Below, piece by piece: positions 35,644 to 44,398 of a stretch of 64,000 nt of DNA. How positions within the stretch are numbered: position 1 is the first letter of the stretch; every line of letters begins with the position of its first letter. Source of the stretch: Rhodoferax sediminis (GTDB lineage: Bacteria > Pseudomonadota > Gammaproteobacteria > Burkholderiales > Burkholderiaceae_C); NCBI RefSeq assembly GCF_006970865.1, contig NZ_CP035503.1:4167001-4231000 (forward strand), read 5' to 3'. Both the position numbers and the translations under genes were made by a program. Under the pieces are notes generated by a model. The model had not been told where the DNA came from. It ran no database searches and saw only the letters and a program-made list of their open reading frames with translations.

Positions 35644-36291
35644 CTAAACCCAGGGCTGGGCGATCTGCTCGGTGGCAAACGCGCGTTGCACCGCGGGGCG
35701 CTCCAGCACGCGTTGCAGGTACGGGCCCAGGTGCGTGCGCGCGCGAGCGGGCTGGTCGAAGTTGCGCGTCCAGCGGCACAGCATCATCGCGTAGGGGTCG
35801 AGCGCCGTATAACTGTCTCCGAGCAGCCAGGGGCCGCCGTGGTGCGCCAGTTCCCGCTCGAGCAGGCCCAGCAACACCCGCACCTTGGACTCGGCGTGCG
35901 CCCGCACCTCGGCCACACCCACGGCGTTACCGGCATTGACCCAACGCTCGGGATAAAAGTACACGATCAGTGTGGCCTGCAGCGTGTTGGTGAGCCACAT
36001 CAGCCACTTGTAGAAGTGGGCGCGCTGTGCCGTGCCGACGGGCGGGGCCAGCGCGGCCTGCGGGTGGGTGTCGCACAGATGCAGGCAGATCGCGGCGGAC
36101 TCGTACAGCACCAGGTCGCCCTGCGTCAAACTGGGGATCAGGCCGTTCGGGTTGAGCTGCAGGTATTGCTGCGTCTTGTGCACATCGTGCGCGCGATCCA
36201 CCAGTACCAGCTCGAACGGCGCCCCGATCTCCTCGAGCAGGATGTGCGGCGCCATGGCCGCCGTGCTGGGGTAGTAGTGCAGCTGGATCAT
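35644..36291 (-). CDS. Glutathione S-transferase family protein
   Basis: A 215-aa GST with an N-terminal thioredoxin-like domain (MIQLHYYPSTAAMAPHILLEE, LYESAAICLHLCD for gamma-glutamyl binding) and an all-helical C-terminal domain. The Ser9/Thr10 region would be the catalytic position. Substrate unknown. Six nucleotides after the dienelactone hydrolase gene and in one block with a DsbA-like isomerase, which suggests a catabolic or detoxification operon for aromatic compounds. Confidence 0.88.
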   Translation of the reverse strand: MIQLHYYPSTAAMAPHILLEEIGAPFELVLVDRAHDVHKTQQYLQLNPNGLIPSLTQGDLVLYESAAICLHLCDTHPQAALAPPVGTAQRAHFYKWLMWLTNTLQATLIVYFYPERWVNAGNAVGVAEVRAHAESKVRVLLGLLERELAHHGGPWLLGDSYTALDPYAMMLCRWTRNFDQPARARTHLGPYLQRVLERPAVQRAFATEQIAQPWV

Positions 36292-36297
36292 GCCGCC

Positions 36298-36981
36298 TCA
36301 GCCCAGGTGCCGGCCGAAGAACGCCAGCGTGCGCGTGCGTGCCAGCGTGGCAGCGGCGGCGTCGTAGGCACCACGCTGGTCGCAATTGAAACCATGGCCC
36401 GCGGCGTAGAACTTCACCTCCACACCGGGCTGGGCCTTGGCGAAGGCGCGCGCCGTCTCCACCGGAATCGAGTGGTCCTGCTCGCCGAAATGCACCAGCA
36501 CCGGCACCCGCGGCGTGCGCGCCGTCTCGATCGCACTGGTCATGCCACCGCCGTAATACGGCACGGCGGCGGCGAGGCCCTGAAGCAGGCAGGCCGAGCG
36601 CCATGTCAGCAGGCCGCCCCAGCAATAGCCCACCACGCCGACCTTGCCGGCCTGCTGTGCATAGTCGATGGCGGCCTGGATGTCGGGCAGCACACCGGGT
36701 GCGGCCAGGCCCTCCACGGCGGCTTTCAGCGCCACGCCGGCCGTGATGTCGCCCTGCGTATAGCCCAGCTCCACGCCCGGCTTGACGCGGTGAAAAGTGG
36801 CAGGCGCGACCGCCAGGTAGCCGTCGGCCGCGTAACCGTCGGCCACCGCGCGGATGTGCGAATTGACGCCGAAGATTTCCTGCAAGACCACCACGCCGCC
36901 CTTGGCCGGCCCCGCCGGTTGTGCCACGTAGGCGGGAAAGACAAAGCCGTCCGCCGCCTTGAGATCGATAAATTGCCCCAT
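36298..36981 (-). CDS. Dienelactone hydrolase family protein
   Basis: A 227-aa alpha/beta hydrolase. The triad is Cys120 (GYCWGG), Asp169 (GEQDHS) and His196 (AGHGFN), the Cys nucleophile being typical of dienelactone hydrolases such as ClcD. An AAGGAG ribosome-binding site gives 8-nt spacing to ATG 36981; another ATG at 36987 is too close to it. Family members open dienelactones in chlorocatechol degradation, but many are general. Co-transcribed with the GST gene. Confidence 0.88.
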   Translation of the reverse strand: MGQFIDLKAADGFVFPAYVAQPAGPAKGGVVVLQEIFGVNSHIRAVADGYAADGYLAVAPATFHRVKPGVELGYTQGDITAGVALKAAVEGLAAPGVLPDIQAAIDYAQQAGKVGVVGYCWGGLLTWRSACLLQGLAAAVPYYGGGMTSAIETARTPRVPVLVHFGEQDHSIPVETARAFAKAQPGVEVKFYAAGHGFNCDQRGAYDAAAATLARTRTLAFFGRHLG

Positions 36982-37034
36982 GTTCATGCTCCTTGATTGC
37001 GTTGGTTCGGCCTGACGTGCCGATGCTGCGGACT

Positions 37035-37646
37035 TTACCTGCACGCCCAGGCCTTCAATTTCCGCTCGACAAAATCGAGCCGGTCCTGGCCCCAGAACAA
37101 CTCGCCGTCCACCACGAAGCTGGGCGCGCCGAACACCCCGGCCTCGATCGCCTGCCGGGTGTTGGCCTCATAACGTTCGTGCGCCGCCTGGCTGTGCGAC
37201 TGCTCCAGCCGCGCCGGGCTCAGCCCCTGTTCGGCCAGCAGTTGCGCCAGCACCTTCTCGTCGGCGATGTTGCGCTCCTGCGCCCAGACGGCCGCGAACA
37301 CCGCGCCCGCGATCTTCATCGCGGCCCCGGCGCCGTCGTGAGTGTCCACCGCCGCGATGAGGCGCGCCGCGTCGTCGCTGGACACCGGGAAATATCTGGG
37401 TTTGATCGTCAAAGGCAGCGCCAGCAGCTCGGAGAAACGCTGCAGTTCCAGCAGCCGGTACGCCTGGCGCTGCGGCGCACGTTTGCCCAGCGGCAGTCCG
37501 CCCGAGACCGGGAACACCTGGCCCAGGTCCACCGGCAGCACGCGCACCGCGGCGCCGGTGGCGCGGGCCATGGCCACCAGGCGCGGGTGGCCCAGGTAGG
37601 TCCAGGGGCTTTGCGCGGCAAAGTAATAGTCAACGGATAGGCTCAA
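37035..37646 (-). CDS. 2-hydroxychromene-2-carboxylate isomerase (DsbA-like)
   Basis: A 203-aa member of the kappa-class GST/DsbA-fold isomerases (VDYYFAAQSPWTYLGHPRL start; EAGVFGAPSFVVDGELFWGQDRL is the hallmark near the C-terminus). The enzyme family isomerises a naphthalene-pathway intermediate using glutathione. I chose TTG 37646, which has GGAG at the right distance and the family start; an ATG at 37700 would add 18 unlikely residues. Groups with GST and dienelactone hydrolase. Confidence 0.85.
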   Translation of the reverse strand: MSLSVDYYFAAQSPWTYLGHPRLVAMARATGAAVRVLPVDLGQVFPVSGGLPLGKRAPQRQAYRLLELQRFSELLALPLTIKPRYFPVSSDDAARLIAAVDTHDGAGAAMKIAGAVFAAVWAQERNIADEKVLAQLLAEQGLSPARLEQSHSQAAHERYEANTRQAIEAGVFGAPSFVVDGELFWGQDRLDFVERKLKAWACR

Positions 37647-37720
37647 GGCAGACTCCAGTGGGTGTGATGCTGTAATACTGGTTTGTAGCCGAGACGCCAC
37701 TTTTCTGCAGGAGACAGGCT

Positions 37721-38467
37721 TTGAACAAGGTTTTACTGGTTACCGGGGGCAGCCGCGGCATCGGCGCCGCCACCGCGCTGCTGGCGGCGCAGCAGGGCTA
37801 TGCGGTGGCCGTCAACTACACGGCCCACGCCGAGGCGGCCGACAGCGTGGTGCAGAGAATTCGCGCGGGCGGCGGCAGCGCCATCGCGCTGCAGGCCGAC
37901 GTGGCGCAGGAAGACCAGGTGCTGGCAATGTTCGCCGCCCTGGACGCGCAGTTCGGTCGCCTGACCGCGCTCGTCAACAACGCCGGCGTGGTGGATGTGG
38001 CGGCCCGGGTCGACGAGATGAGCGTGGCGCGCCTCAAGCGCATCTTCGACATCAACGTCATCGGCTCGTTTCTGTGCGCGCGCGAGGCGGTGCGCCGCAT
38101 GAGCACGAAACATGGCGGCGGCGGCGGCGCCATCGTCAACGTCTCGAGCGCCGCCGCGCGGCTCGGCTCTCCGGCGCAGTATGTGGACTACGCGGCCAGC
38201 AAGGGCGCGATCGACAGCTTCACCATTGGCCTGGCCAAGGAAGTGGCGGCTGAAGGCATCCGCGTCAACGCGGTGCGCCCGGGCCTGATCGAAACCGACA
38301 TCCACGCCTCGGGCGGTCTGCCCGGGCGCGTAGCCGAGCTGGCGCATCAGGTGCCGATGCAGCGCGGCGGCACGGCCCACGAGGTGGCGCAGGCCATCGT
38401 CTGGCTGCTCTCGGAGGCCGCCAGCTACACCACCATGTCCCTGCTCGAAGTGTCGGGAGCGCGCTGA
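37721..38467 (+). CDS. Short-chain dehydrogenase/reductase
   Basis: A 248-aa NAD(P)-dependent SDR with the nucleotide motif TGGSRGIG (8-15), NNAG, and the catalytic Ser (VNVSSA) and Tyr157-Lys161 (YVDYAASK). The start is TTG at 37721 behind AGGAGA. The stop overlaps the marC-like start by one base. A YgfF-type glucose dehydrogenase-like annotation is common for such proteins; the substrate is not known. Confidence 0.9.
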   Translation: MNKVLLVTGGSRGIGAATALLAAQQGYAVAVNYTAHAEAADSVVQRIRAGGGSAIALQADVAQEDQVLAMFAALDAQFGRLTALVNNAGVVDVAARVDEMSVARLKRIFDINVIGSFLCAREAVRRMSTKHGGGGGAIVNVSSAAARLGSPAQYVDYAASKGAIDSFTIGLAKEVAAEGIRVNAVRPGLIETDIHASGGLPGRVAELAHQVPMQRGGTAHEVAQAIVWLLSEAASYTTMSLLEVSGAR

Positions 38468-39111
38468 TGACCATGGACCTGAAACCGCTGGTCACCCTGC
38501 TGGCCATCGTCAATCCACTGGCCATCGTGCCGTTTTTCATCCACTACACGCAGGGCTTCGCGCGCGCACAGCGCCAGCGCACGATCTGGGTTTCGTCGTT
38601 CAGCGCCTTCGTCGTGATTGCCGTCAGTGCGCTGCTGGGCCTGCAGATTCTGGATTTCTTCAGTATCTCGCTGGCCAGCTTCCAGGTCGGTGGCGGCATG
38701 CTGCTGCTGACCTCGTCGCTGAGCATGCTGAACGCGCAGCCGGCCGAGGCCAAATCCACCCCGACCGAGCTGAACGATGCAGCCGCGCGCTCGGCCGTGG
38801 GTGCCAGCATTGCCGTGGTGCCACTGACCATTCCGCTCCTGACCGGCCCGGCCACCATGTCCACGGTGGTGATCTATGCCGACAAGGCCAAGAGCTTCCT
38901 GCAGCTGCTGACCCTGGTGGGCTACGGCCTGGTGATCGGGCTGGTTTCGGCGTTTTGTTTCGCGCTGGCAGAGCCGATTTCCCGCTTCCTCGGCAAGACC
39001 GGCATCAACATCATGACGCGTCTGATGGGGCTGATCCTGGCCGCGCTGTCGGTCGAACTGATGGCTGACGGCCTGCGCAAGCTGTTCCCTGTGCTCGGGC
39101 ATATTGGATAG
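38467..39111 (+). CDS. MarC-family integral membrane protein
   Basis: A 214-aa, six-helix membrane protein of the MarC/UPF0056 family, with LLAIVNPLAIVPFF near the start and IPLLTGPATMSTVVIYA in the middle. Function unknown; MarC was once thought to be a drug efflux protein, but this was not supported. Its ATG overlaps the SDR stop (TGATG), so the two are coupled. Confidence 0.88.
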   Translation: MTMDLKPLVTLLAIVNPLAIVPFFIHYTQGFARAQRQRTIWVSSFSAFVVIAVSALLGLQILDFFSISLASFQVGGGMLLLTSSLSMLNAQPAEAKSTPTELNDAAARSAVGASIAVVPLTIPLLTGPATMSTVVIYADKAKSFLQLLTLVGYGLVIGLVSAFCFALAEPISRFLGKTGINIMTRLMGLILAALSVELMADGLRKLFPVLGHIG

Positions 39112-39145
39112 AAAACAGGCCTTCGCTCCCGCGTGGCAATGGTTG

Positions 39146-39174
39146 ATCGCTATTTAAATAGTAGCAACTTTGCA
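39146..39174. repeat. Partial copy of repeat family A
   Basis: Only the palindromic end (GCTATttaaATAGtagc) with a few bases of tail, in the 74-nt gap between marC-like and the convergent Mla lipoprotein gene. Confidence 0.4.
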
Positions 39175-39185
39175 CGAACCCGGCC

Positions 39186-39851
39186 TCAGCGCAGTGGCGC
39201 CAGCCACTGCGCAATCTCCTGCGCCGCCGCATCGGTCGCAGCAGCCAGCGCCTGGACGCCGCCGGGGGCATCCAGGCTGGGCGCGGGCCGCTGCACCACC
39301 ACACTGCGCTGCGCCACGGGCCGCTCGCCAGCCGGCAGGATCCGGGTCAACGTCACGCGCAGGCGGATCACGCCGCTGCTTTGCGCCGGCGACGTGAAGC
39401 GCTGGCTGAACTCCTCCAGTTCGACGCGCAGCACCAGCGGCACCGTGCTCTCGCTGGCATTCACCACCGCGCGATCCCGGCTCAGGACCTCGCTGAGGCG
39501 CTGGCGCACCAGTTGCGCGGGGGGCGCGCTCCAGCGCGCATGGGCGTAGGGACGCAGTTGCTGCGCATCGGCGTAGTCGAGTCGGTACAGGACGGCCAGG
39601 CTATCGAGCGCCTGGCTGGTCTGCACGTCGCCCAGCGCGAGCGGTGGCAAGGCCGGGGCCGCGGCGGGCTCGGGCGCCGCCACGAGCGCGCCGGGGCCAA
39701 AGTCGTACACGCTCGCGCGCACCTGTTTTTCGGTCAGGGCGCAGCCCGCCAGCGTCAGCAATAAAATTAGATAAAATAGGCCTCTAGCCCATATTGCGCC
39801 TACACAATGCGCTTCATACTTCATAGCAAACCCCGATCCGGACTGCGTCAT
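39186..39851 (-). CDS. ABC-type transport auxiliary lipoprotein (PqiC/MlaB-operon type)
   Basis: A 221-aa outer-membrane or periplasmic lipoprotein of the ABC transport auxiliary family that accompanies MCE systems. The lipobox is LTLAGC (Cys37 from ATG 39851, Cys28 from ATG 39824). ATG 39851 overlaps the mlaD-like stop (ATGA), but the second ATG starts the signal peptide directly. Residues about 10-29, including the n-region and part of the h-region, are encoded by a copy of repeat family A (39763-39827). The mature part has LRVTLTRILPAGERPV. Confidence 0.82.
   Translation of the reverse strand: MTQSGSGFAMKYEAHCVGAIWARGLFYLILLLTLAGCALTEKQVRASVYDFGPGALVAAPEPAAAPALPPLALGDVQTSQALDSLAVLYRLDYADAQQLRPYAHARWSAPPAQLVRQRLSEVLSRDRAVVNASESTVPLVLRVELEEFSQRFTSPAQSSGVIRLRVTLTRILPAGERPVAQRSVVVQRPAPSLDAPGGVQALAAATDAAAQEIAQWLAPLR
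39763..39827 (+). repeat. Dispersed repeat family A overlapping a lipoprotein start
   Basis: AAAATAGGCCTCTAGCCCATAT is followed by a variable stretch and the arm TTCATAGC. It lies wholly inside the coding sequence of the auxiliary lipoprotein and supplies one of its two possible start codons (39824). Confidence 0.65.
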
Positions 39852-40807
39852 TTTGCGGCTCCTGGTGCGGTAAATCCGGCCTCGCCGGGGCCGGGTTGCA
39901 CGGCGCCACTGCCGAACACCAGCGACTGCGGGTTATCGCTGATGCCGCGCACGGTGCGGGTGACCTGGCGCGCGGTGCGCGCGACGTCGTCACCGGCGCG
40001 GCTCACGCTGGGCAGGGTGCCTCCGTTCAGCGTGGCGGCGGCCTGAGTCAGCGCCTGGCTGCCATCGGCGAGCTGGTCCATCACCCCGCCTTTTTCGTTG
40101 GCACGCAGGGCAACCTGTCCAAACGCGCTGGACGTGGCCTGCAGCGACTGCAGGGTTTTGCGCGTCTCGTCAGCGAGCGGTGGTATCACGGCCAGCGCCG
40201 GGTTAAGCCGCTGCGTCAAGGTGCCGTCCACGCTGGCGGCGAGCCGGTTGATGCTGTCGGCCGCCTGCCCGAGCTGGCTGACGGCATCGATCAGCACCTT
40301 CTGGTTGTCGGGCGCAAATAGCAGGTTGATGCGCTTGGTGGCCTCTTCAACCTCTTTGATCATGGCGGTGCCCTCGTCCGACAGGCTGCTCAGCAGGCTG
40401 GGCCTGAGCGGAATGCGCGGGTAGCCGCCATCCTCGACATACGGGATCGGCTGGCTCGACTGCCCGTCGTCGTCGAGCTGCACAAAGGCCAGTCCGGTCA
40501 CCCCCTGAAAGCTCAGTGTGGCAAAGGTGGACTTCGTGATGGGCGCACTCTGGTCGACTGCGATGCGCACCAGCGCATTGCCCTTGACCTGCGGATCGAA
40601 GCCGATGTACGAGACCTTGCCCACGGCAATGCCGCGGTAGCGCACCGGCGCCTGCACCTGCAGGCCGCTGAGGGCCTCGCGCGTGGACATCTCGTAGACG
40701 CGGAACACCTGCTTGTCGCGCATCAGCCACGCGGCCAGCGCGATCAGCAGTGCGGTGACCAGCAGCACGAACGTGCCGGCGGCCAGTGCATGGGCTTTGT
40801 TTTCCAT
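39848..40807 (-). CDS. mlaD: MCE-domain lipid transport protein (MlaD-like)
   Basis: A 319-aa periplasmic-facing protein with one N-terminal membrane helix (about residues 8-28) and an MCE domain (VRYRGIAVGKVSYIGFDPQ). A long helical, alanine-rich C-terminal part follows, longer than in E. coli MlaD (183 aa) and more like Mycobacterium or PqiB-type single-MCE proteins. ATG 40807 is chosen because it starts MENKAHALAAGTFVLL; the frame is open upstream. It would form the hexameric ring on the MlaE-like permease. Confidence 0.88.
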   Translation of the reverse strand: MENKAHALAAGTFVLLVTALLIALAAWLMRDKQVFRVYEMSTREALSGLQVQAPVRYRGIAVGKVSYIGFDPQVKGNALVRIAVDQSAPITKSTFATLSFQGVTGLAFVQLDDDGQSSQPIPYVEDGGYPRIPLRPSLLSSLSDEGTAMIKEVEEATKRINLLFAPDNQKVLIDAVSQLGQAADSINRLAASVDGTLTQRLNPALAVIPPLADETRKTLQSLQATSSAFGQVALRANEKGGVMDQLADGSQALTQAAATLNGGTLPSVSRAGDDVARTARQVTRTVRGISDNPQSLVFGSGAVQPGPGEAGFTAPGAAK

Positions 40808-40823
40808 TTCAGTGACTCTCTTT

Positions 40824-41660
40824 CTACACAGGCTGCGCCGCCGGCGCGGGCTCGGGCAACGTCGCCATCGCGCGGCGCCCGCGCTGGCCCAGGAAAAATT
40901 CCCGGATGAAGGGGTGGTCGAATGCGACCACCTCGCGCACCGGGCCATTCACGATGACTCTTTTTTCGGCCAGCACCGCCACGCGGGTGCTGAGCTCGAA
41001 CACCGTGTCCAGATCGTGCGTGACCATCACCACCGTCAGGCCCATCTCGCGGTGCAGCGAGCCAAGCAGGGCACAAAAACTGTCGGAGCTCTCCGGGTCC
41101 AGCCCCGCCGTGGGCTCGTCCAGCAGCAGCAGCGGCGGATCCATGATGAGCGCGCGCGCCAGCGCCACGCGCTTGACCATGCCCCCCGACAGGTCACTCG
41201 GCATCTTGGCGGCGTCCGCCACGGCCAGCCCGGCCATTTGCAGCTTGACCAGCGCAGCGTCGCGGATCAGCGCATCGGGCAGGTTCCCCAGCTCGCGCAG
41301 CGCAAACGCCACGTTGTCCAGCACGCTGAAGGCCGAGAACAACGCGCCGTGCTGGAACAGCATGCCGACCCGGCTCGACGCGCCCTGACCGCCCATGCAG
41401 GAGGCGGGTTCGCCGAGCACGCGGACCTGGCCGCGGAACGGCGTCTCCAGCCCCAACATTTGCCGCAGCAAGGTGGTTTTGCCGCTGCCGGAGCCACCGA
41501 CCAGCGAGACGATTTCGCCACGCCGCACGCGCAGGTCCAGATCCTGGTGGATGACCACGGGGTGCTCGGGCGGGCCGAACACGGTCCAGAGTTTCTCCAC
41601 GTCGACGATCACGTCGTCATCCTGCGGGGCGTGGGGAACGGGCGTGGGACCTGTACTCAT
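40824..41660 (-). CDS. mlaF: MCE-system ABC ATPase (MlaF-like)
   Basis: A 278-aa ABC ATPase: Walker A GGSGSGKT (55-62), signature LSGGMVKRVALARAL, Walker B LLLLDEPTAGLDP and a switch His in VTHDLD. It powers phospholipid transport by the MlaE-like permease. ATG 41660 overlaps the permease stop by 4 nt. The open frame extends far upstream through the permease gene in another frame, which is not coding. Confidence 0.93.
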   Translation of the reverse strand: MSTGPTPVPHAPQDDDVIVDVEKLWTVFGPPEHPVVIHQDLDLRVRRGEIVSLVGGSGSGKTTLLRQMLGLETPFRGQVRVLGEPASCMGGQGASSRVGMLFQHGALFSAFSVLDNVAFALRELGNLPDALIRDAALVKLQMAGLAVADAAKMPSDLSGGMVKRVALARALIMDPPLLLLDEPTAGLDPESSDSFCALLGSLHREMGLTVVMVTHDLDTVFELSTRVAVLAEKRVIVNGPVREVVAFDHPFIREFFLGQRGRRAMATLPEPAPAAQPV

Positions 41661-42793
41661 ATGCCCACATTCTTGAAGACCACGGCAAACAGCGCGTCCA
41701 CCAGGATCACCATGGTGATCGAGGCCACCACCGAAGCCGTGGTGCCTTGGCCCAGGCTCTCGGTATTGGGTTTGACCCGCAGCCCGAAGTGACAGCCGAT
41801 CAGCGCAATCAGCACGCCAAATACCACTGACTTGCCCGTCGCCAATGTCAGGTTGGCGACGTCCACGGCCCCGGGCAAAGCCTCGATGAAGAACGCTGGC
41901 GTCACCCCCAGCGCCACGTCGGCCGCCAGCATGCCGCCGACGAGCGCGGCCAGCGTGGTCCACACGCTGATCAAGGGCATCACGATGGCCAGCGCCAGGG
42001 CGCGCGGCAGCACCAGCCGAAAGCCCTGCGCAATGCCCATCACGCTCATCGCATCGAGCTCTTCGGTGACGCGCATCACGCCGATCTGCGCGGTGATGGC
42101 CGAGCCCGAACGCCCGGCAAGCAGGATAGCGGCCAGCACCGGCCCGAGTTCGCGAATCAGCGAGATGCCCAGCAGGTCCACGATATAGGCGTCGGCGCCA
42201 AACTGGCGCAGCTGCTGCGCGCTCAGGTAGGCCAGCACCACGCCGATCAGGAAGCCGACCAGCGCGGTGATGGGCAGCGCGGCCGCGCCCATGCTGAACA
42301 GGTGACCCGACAGATCGCGCCAGGGCCCGCGGCGCGGCGCGCGCAGCAGCCGCAGCATGTCGAGCAGCAGCTGGCCGATCAGCCGTGTCAGGTCCTTGCC
42401 GCGTTCGAGTCCCTGCAACACCCAGGCGCCCAGGTCGAGGAATTGCTGCCGCGGCGTGGAACGCAGGGGCGCGGGCGGTGTGGTGGTGAACTGCGCCACG
42501 CGCTCGAGCACGGCGCGCTGGTCGGGCGTCGCGTCGAGCCGGGTCGGCCACTGGCGGCCCCAGTGGTCCCACAGTATCTGGGCGCCGATGTGGTCGAACT
42601 GCTGCAGCGATTGCAGGTTCCAGCCCAGCAGGGCACCGGGCGCGGCCGCAGCAGGCAACGCCTGCAGGTCGCGGGAGGCCTGCCGCCATGCGCTCGCCTC
42701 CGTGAGTTGCGCCGCCGTCCAGCGACCGGCCAGCACGGCACACGGCCCTTGGGGCGTGTCCTGTTGCGTGACGCGGGGGCTGGGCTCCTCCAT
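41657..42793 (-). CDS. mlaE: MlaE-type ABC permease fused to an N-terminal STAS-like domain
   Basis: A 378-aa protein. Residues about 1-110 are soluble and resemble a STAS (MlaB-like) domain (CAVLAGRWTAAQLTEASAW, LLGWNLQSLQQFDHIGAQIL). Residues about 145-378 are the MlaE permease (FLIGVVLAYLSAQQL, ELGPVLAAILLAGRSGSA, ITMVILVDALFAVVFKNVG). E. coli encodes MlaB and MlaE separately, so this is a fusion of regulator and permease. First gene of the operon permease-ATPase-MCE-lipoprotein. Confidence 0.9.
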   Translation of the reverse strand: MEEPSPRVTQQDTPQGPCAVLAGRWTAAQLTEASAWRQASRDLQALPAAAAPGALLGWNLQSLQQFDHIGAQILWDHWGRQWPTRLDATPDQRAVLERVAQFTTTPPAPLRSTPRQQFLDLGAWVLQGLERGKDLTRLIGQLLLDMLRLLRAPRRGPWRDLSGHLFSMGAAALPITALVGFLIGVVLAYLSAQQLRQFGADAYIVDLLGISLIRELGPVLAAILLAGRSGSAITAQIGVMRVTEELDAMSVMGIAQGFRLVLPRALALAIVMPLISVWTTLAALVGGMLAADVALGVTPAFFIEALPGAVDVANLTLATGKSVVFGVLIALIGCHFGLRVKPNTESLGQGTTASVVASITMVILVDALFAVVFKNVGI

Positions 42794-43008
42794 CGGTGGT
42801 GCGGGCTCTGAGTGGTCGGGACTGGCATCGTACCGCGTTGACGGGCTCTGGCGCTGTAGGAATGGGCGCCGTCCTGCGGGTTGCCCGTCGGTGCGTAGCC
42901 AGGCCGGCGCCCCGCGCCTGCCATGACCGCGCGGCCCTCCCGCCTAAACCTCACGCAGTAGACTGGGCGGCCCAGGCCCTTGCTCGGGCTGTCCTGATCA
43001 CTCATCGC

Positions 43009-44217
43009 ATGAAAAACAACTCCGCCTCCCACCCTTCCTGCGACCCGGCGTCCTGGCACGACGAAACCTGCGTGCTGCACGGCGACGCGGGCCTGTCGAC
43101 CGATTCGGCGCTGGTCGCGCCCATTCACTATTCGGCCACCTTCAAGGCCGACGACCCGCAGGCCTTCGCCGAGATGGCCAACGTGCCGCGCCATCCAGGC
43201 TTCTACACGCGCTACGGCAACCCCACGCACGAGCATGTGGCGGCCATCCTGGCCAAGCTCGAAGGGACCGAGACCGCGCTGCTGACCGGCTCGGGCATGG
43301 CGGCGATCAGCACCACGGTGCTGGCGCTGGTGTCGGCCGGCGACCACGTGATCGCGCAAAGCCGGCACTACATGAGCACCACCAAGCTGTTCGAGGAAGT
43401 GCTGGTGCGCTTTGGCGTGCAGGTCAGCATCGTCGAGCAAACCGACCTGGCCGCGATCGAGGCGGCGATCCGCCCCAACACCCGGCTCATCATGCTGGAG
43501 AGCCCGGTGAACCCGACGCTGGTGCTGACCGATCTGGCCGCGGTGGCGGCGCTGGCCAGGCCGCGCGGCATCCTGACCGTGGCCGACAACACCTTTGCCT
43601 CGCCGCTGAACCAGCAGCCGCATGCGCTGGGCATCGACATCGTGCTGCACAGCGCCACCAAGTATCTCGGTGGCCACCACGACCTCACGGCCGGTGCCGT
43701 GTGCTGCTCGGCGCTGCACGCCGAGAAAATCTGGCGCATGCACACCACCCTGGGCGCGGTGCTCTCGCCGATGGACGCCTGGCTGCTGCTGCGCGGCCTG
43801 CGCACCCTGCCGCTGCGCGTGCAGCGCATCAATGCCAACGCGCTGGCGCTGGCGCAGTGGCTGGAGGCGCAGCCGCAGGTCGAGCAGGTGTTCTATCCGG
43901 GGCTGGAAAGCCACCCGCAGCACGCGCTGGCCCAACGCCAGATGACGGGCTACGGCGCGGTGATCGCGTTCGCGGTGCGCGGCAACTTCGAGGCCACCAG
44001 CCGGTTCGTCGCCTCGCTCGAGCTCGCGACCCACGCCGTGAGCCTGGGCGGCGTCGATTCGCTGATCGTGCACACCGCCGCCATGTGGGCCGGCACCATG
44101 AACGAGGCGCAGATGCAGGCCGCCGATATCGCGCCCAATTTCGTGCGCATGTCGGTTGGGGTCGAGCACATCGATGACCTGAAAGCCGACATGGCGCGGG
44201 CGTTGCAAAAGCTCTGA
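43009..44217 (+). CDS. Cys/Met metabolism PLP-dependent enzyme
   Basis: A 402-aa fold-type I enzyme of the cystathionine gamma-synthase / beta-lyase / methionine gamma-lyase family. The PLP lysine is Lys218 in HSATKYLGGHHDL; YTRYGNPTHEHV (66-77) and GSGMAAIS are the cofactor phosphate contacts. ATG 43009 begins the family N-terminus; the open frame upstream is noise. The exact reaction is not decidable from motifs. It is the last core gene before the lower-GC insert. Confidence 0.88.
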   Translation: MKNNSASHPSCDPASWHDETCVLHGDAGLSTDSALVAPIHYSATFKADDPQAFAEMANVPRHPGFYTRYGNPTHEHVAAILAKLEGTETALLTGSGMAAISTTVLALVSAGDHVIAQSRHYMSTTKLFEEVLVRFGVQVSIVEQTDLAAIEAAIRPNTRLIMLESPVNPTLVLTDLAAVAALARPRGILTVADNTFASPLNQQPHALGIDIVLHSATKYLGGHHDLTAGAVCCSALHAEKIWRMHTTLGAVLSPMDAWLLLRGLRTLPLRVQRINANALALAQWLEAQPQVEQVFYPGLESHPQHALAQRQMTGYGAVIAFAVRGNFEATSRFVASLELATHAVSLGGVDSLIVHTAAMWAGTMNEAQMQAADIAPNFVRMSVGVEHIDDLKADMARALQKL

Positions 44218-44261
44218 CGCAAAGAAGGCCTGGCACCGTTACGATAGCCATGGGCTTCCCC

Positions 44262-44382
44262 TTGCCAGTGAGTTGATGAAAAGTTTGCACTTCCCATCGT
44301 GGCACTTCGTTGCCGTTCGCCGCAACCTTCACGGGTCGCTGACGCCAGCTCGGGACGGGGAAGTATTCTTCATTCGTTAGGC
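44262..44382 (+). other. attC-like site 1
   Basis: ATGAA (44276-44280) and ACTTCCC (44289-44295) pair with TTCAT (44369-44373) and GGGAAGT (44358-44364), with unequal spacers of 8 and 4 nt, ending in the core CGTTAGGCC. An arm with extra unpaired bases on one side is typical of attC. The left R box is degenerate, so the left edge is approximate. Confidence 0.4.
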
Positions 44383-44398
44383 CTCGGAGAAACGCCCC

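Noticed and set aside
40824..42743. A 639-aa frame joining the Mla ATPase to sequence within the permease gene
   Set aside because: Only the part after ATG 41660 is an ABC ATPase; the upstream part is an out-of-frame reading of the MlaE-like gene.
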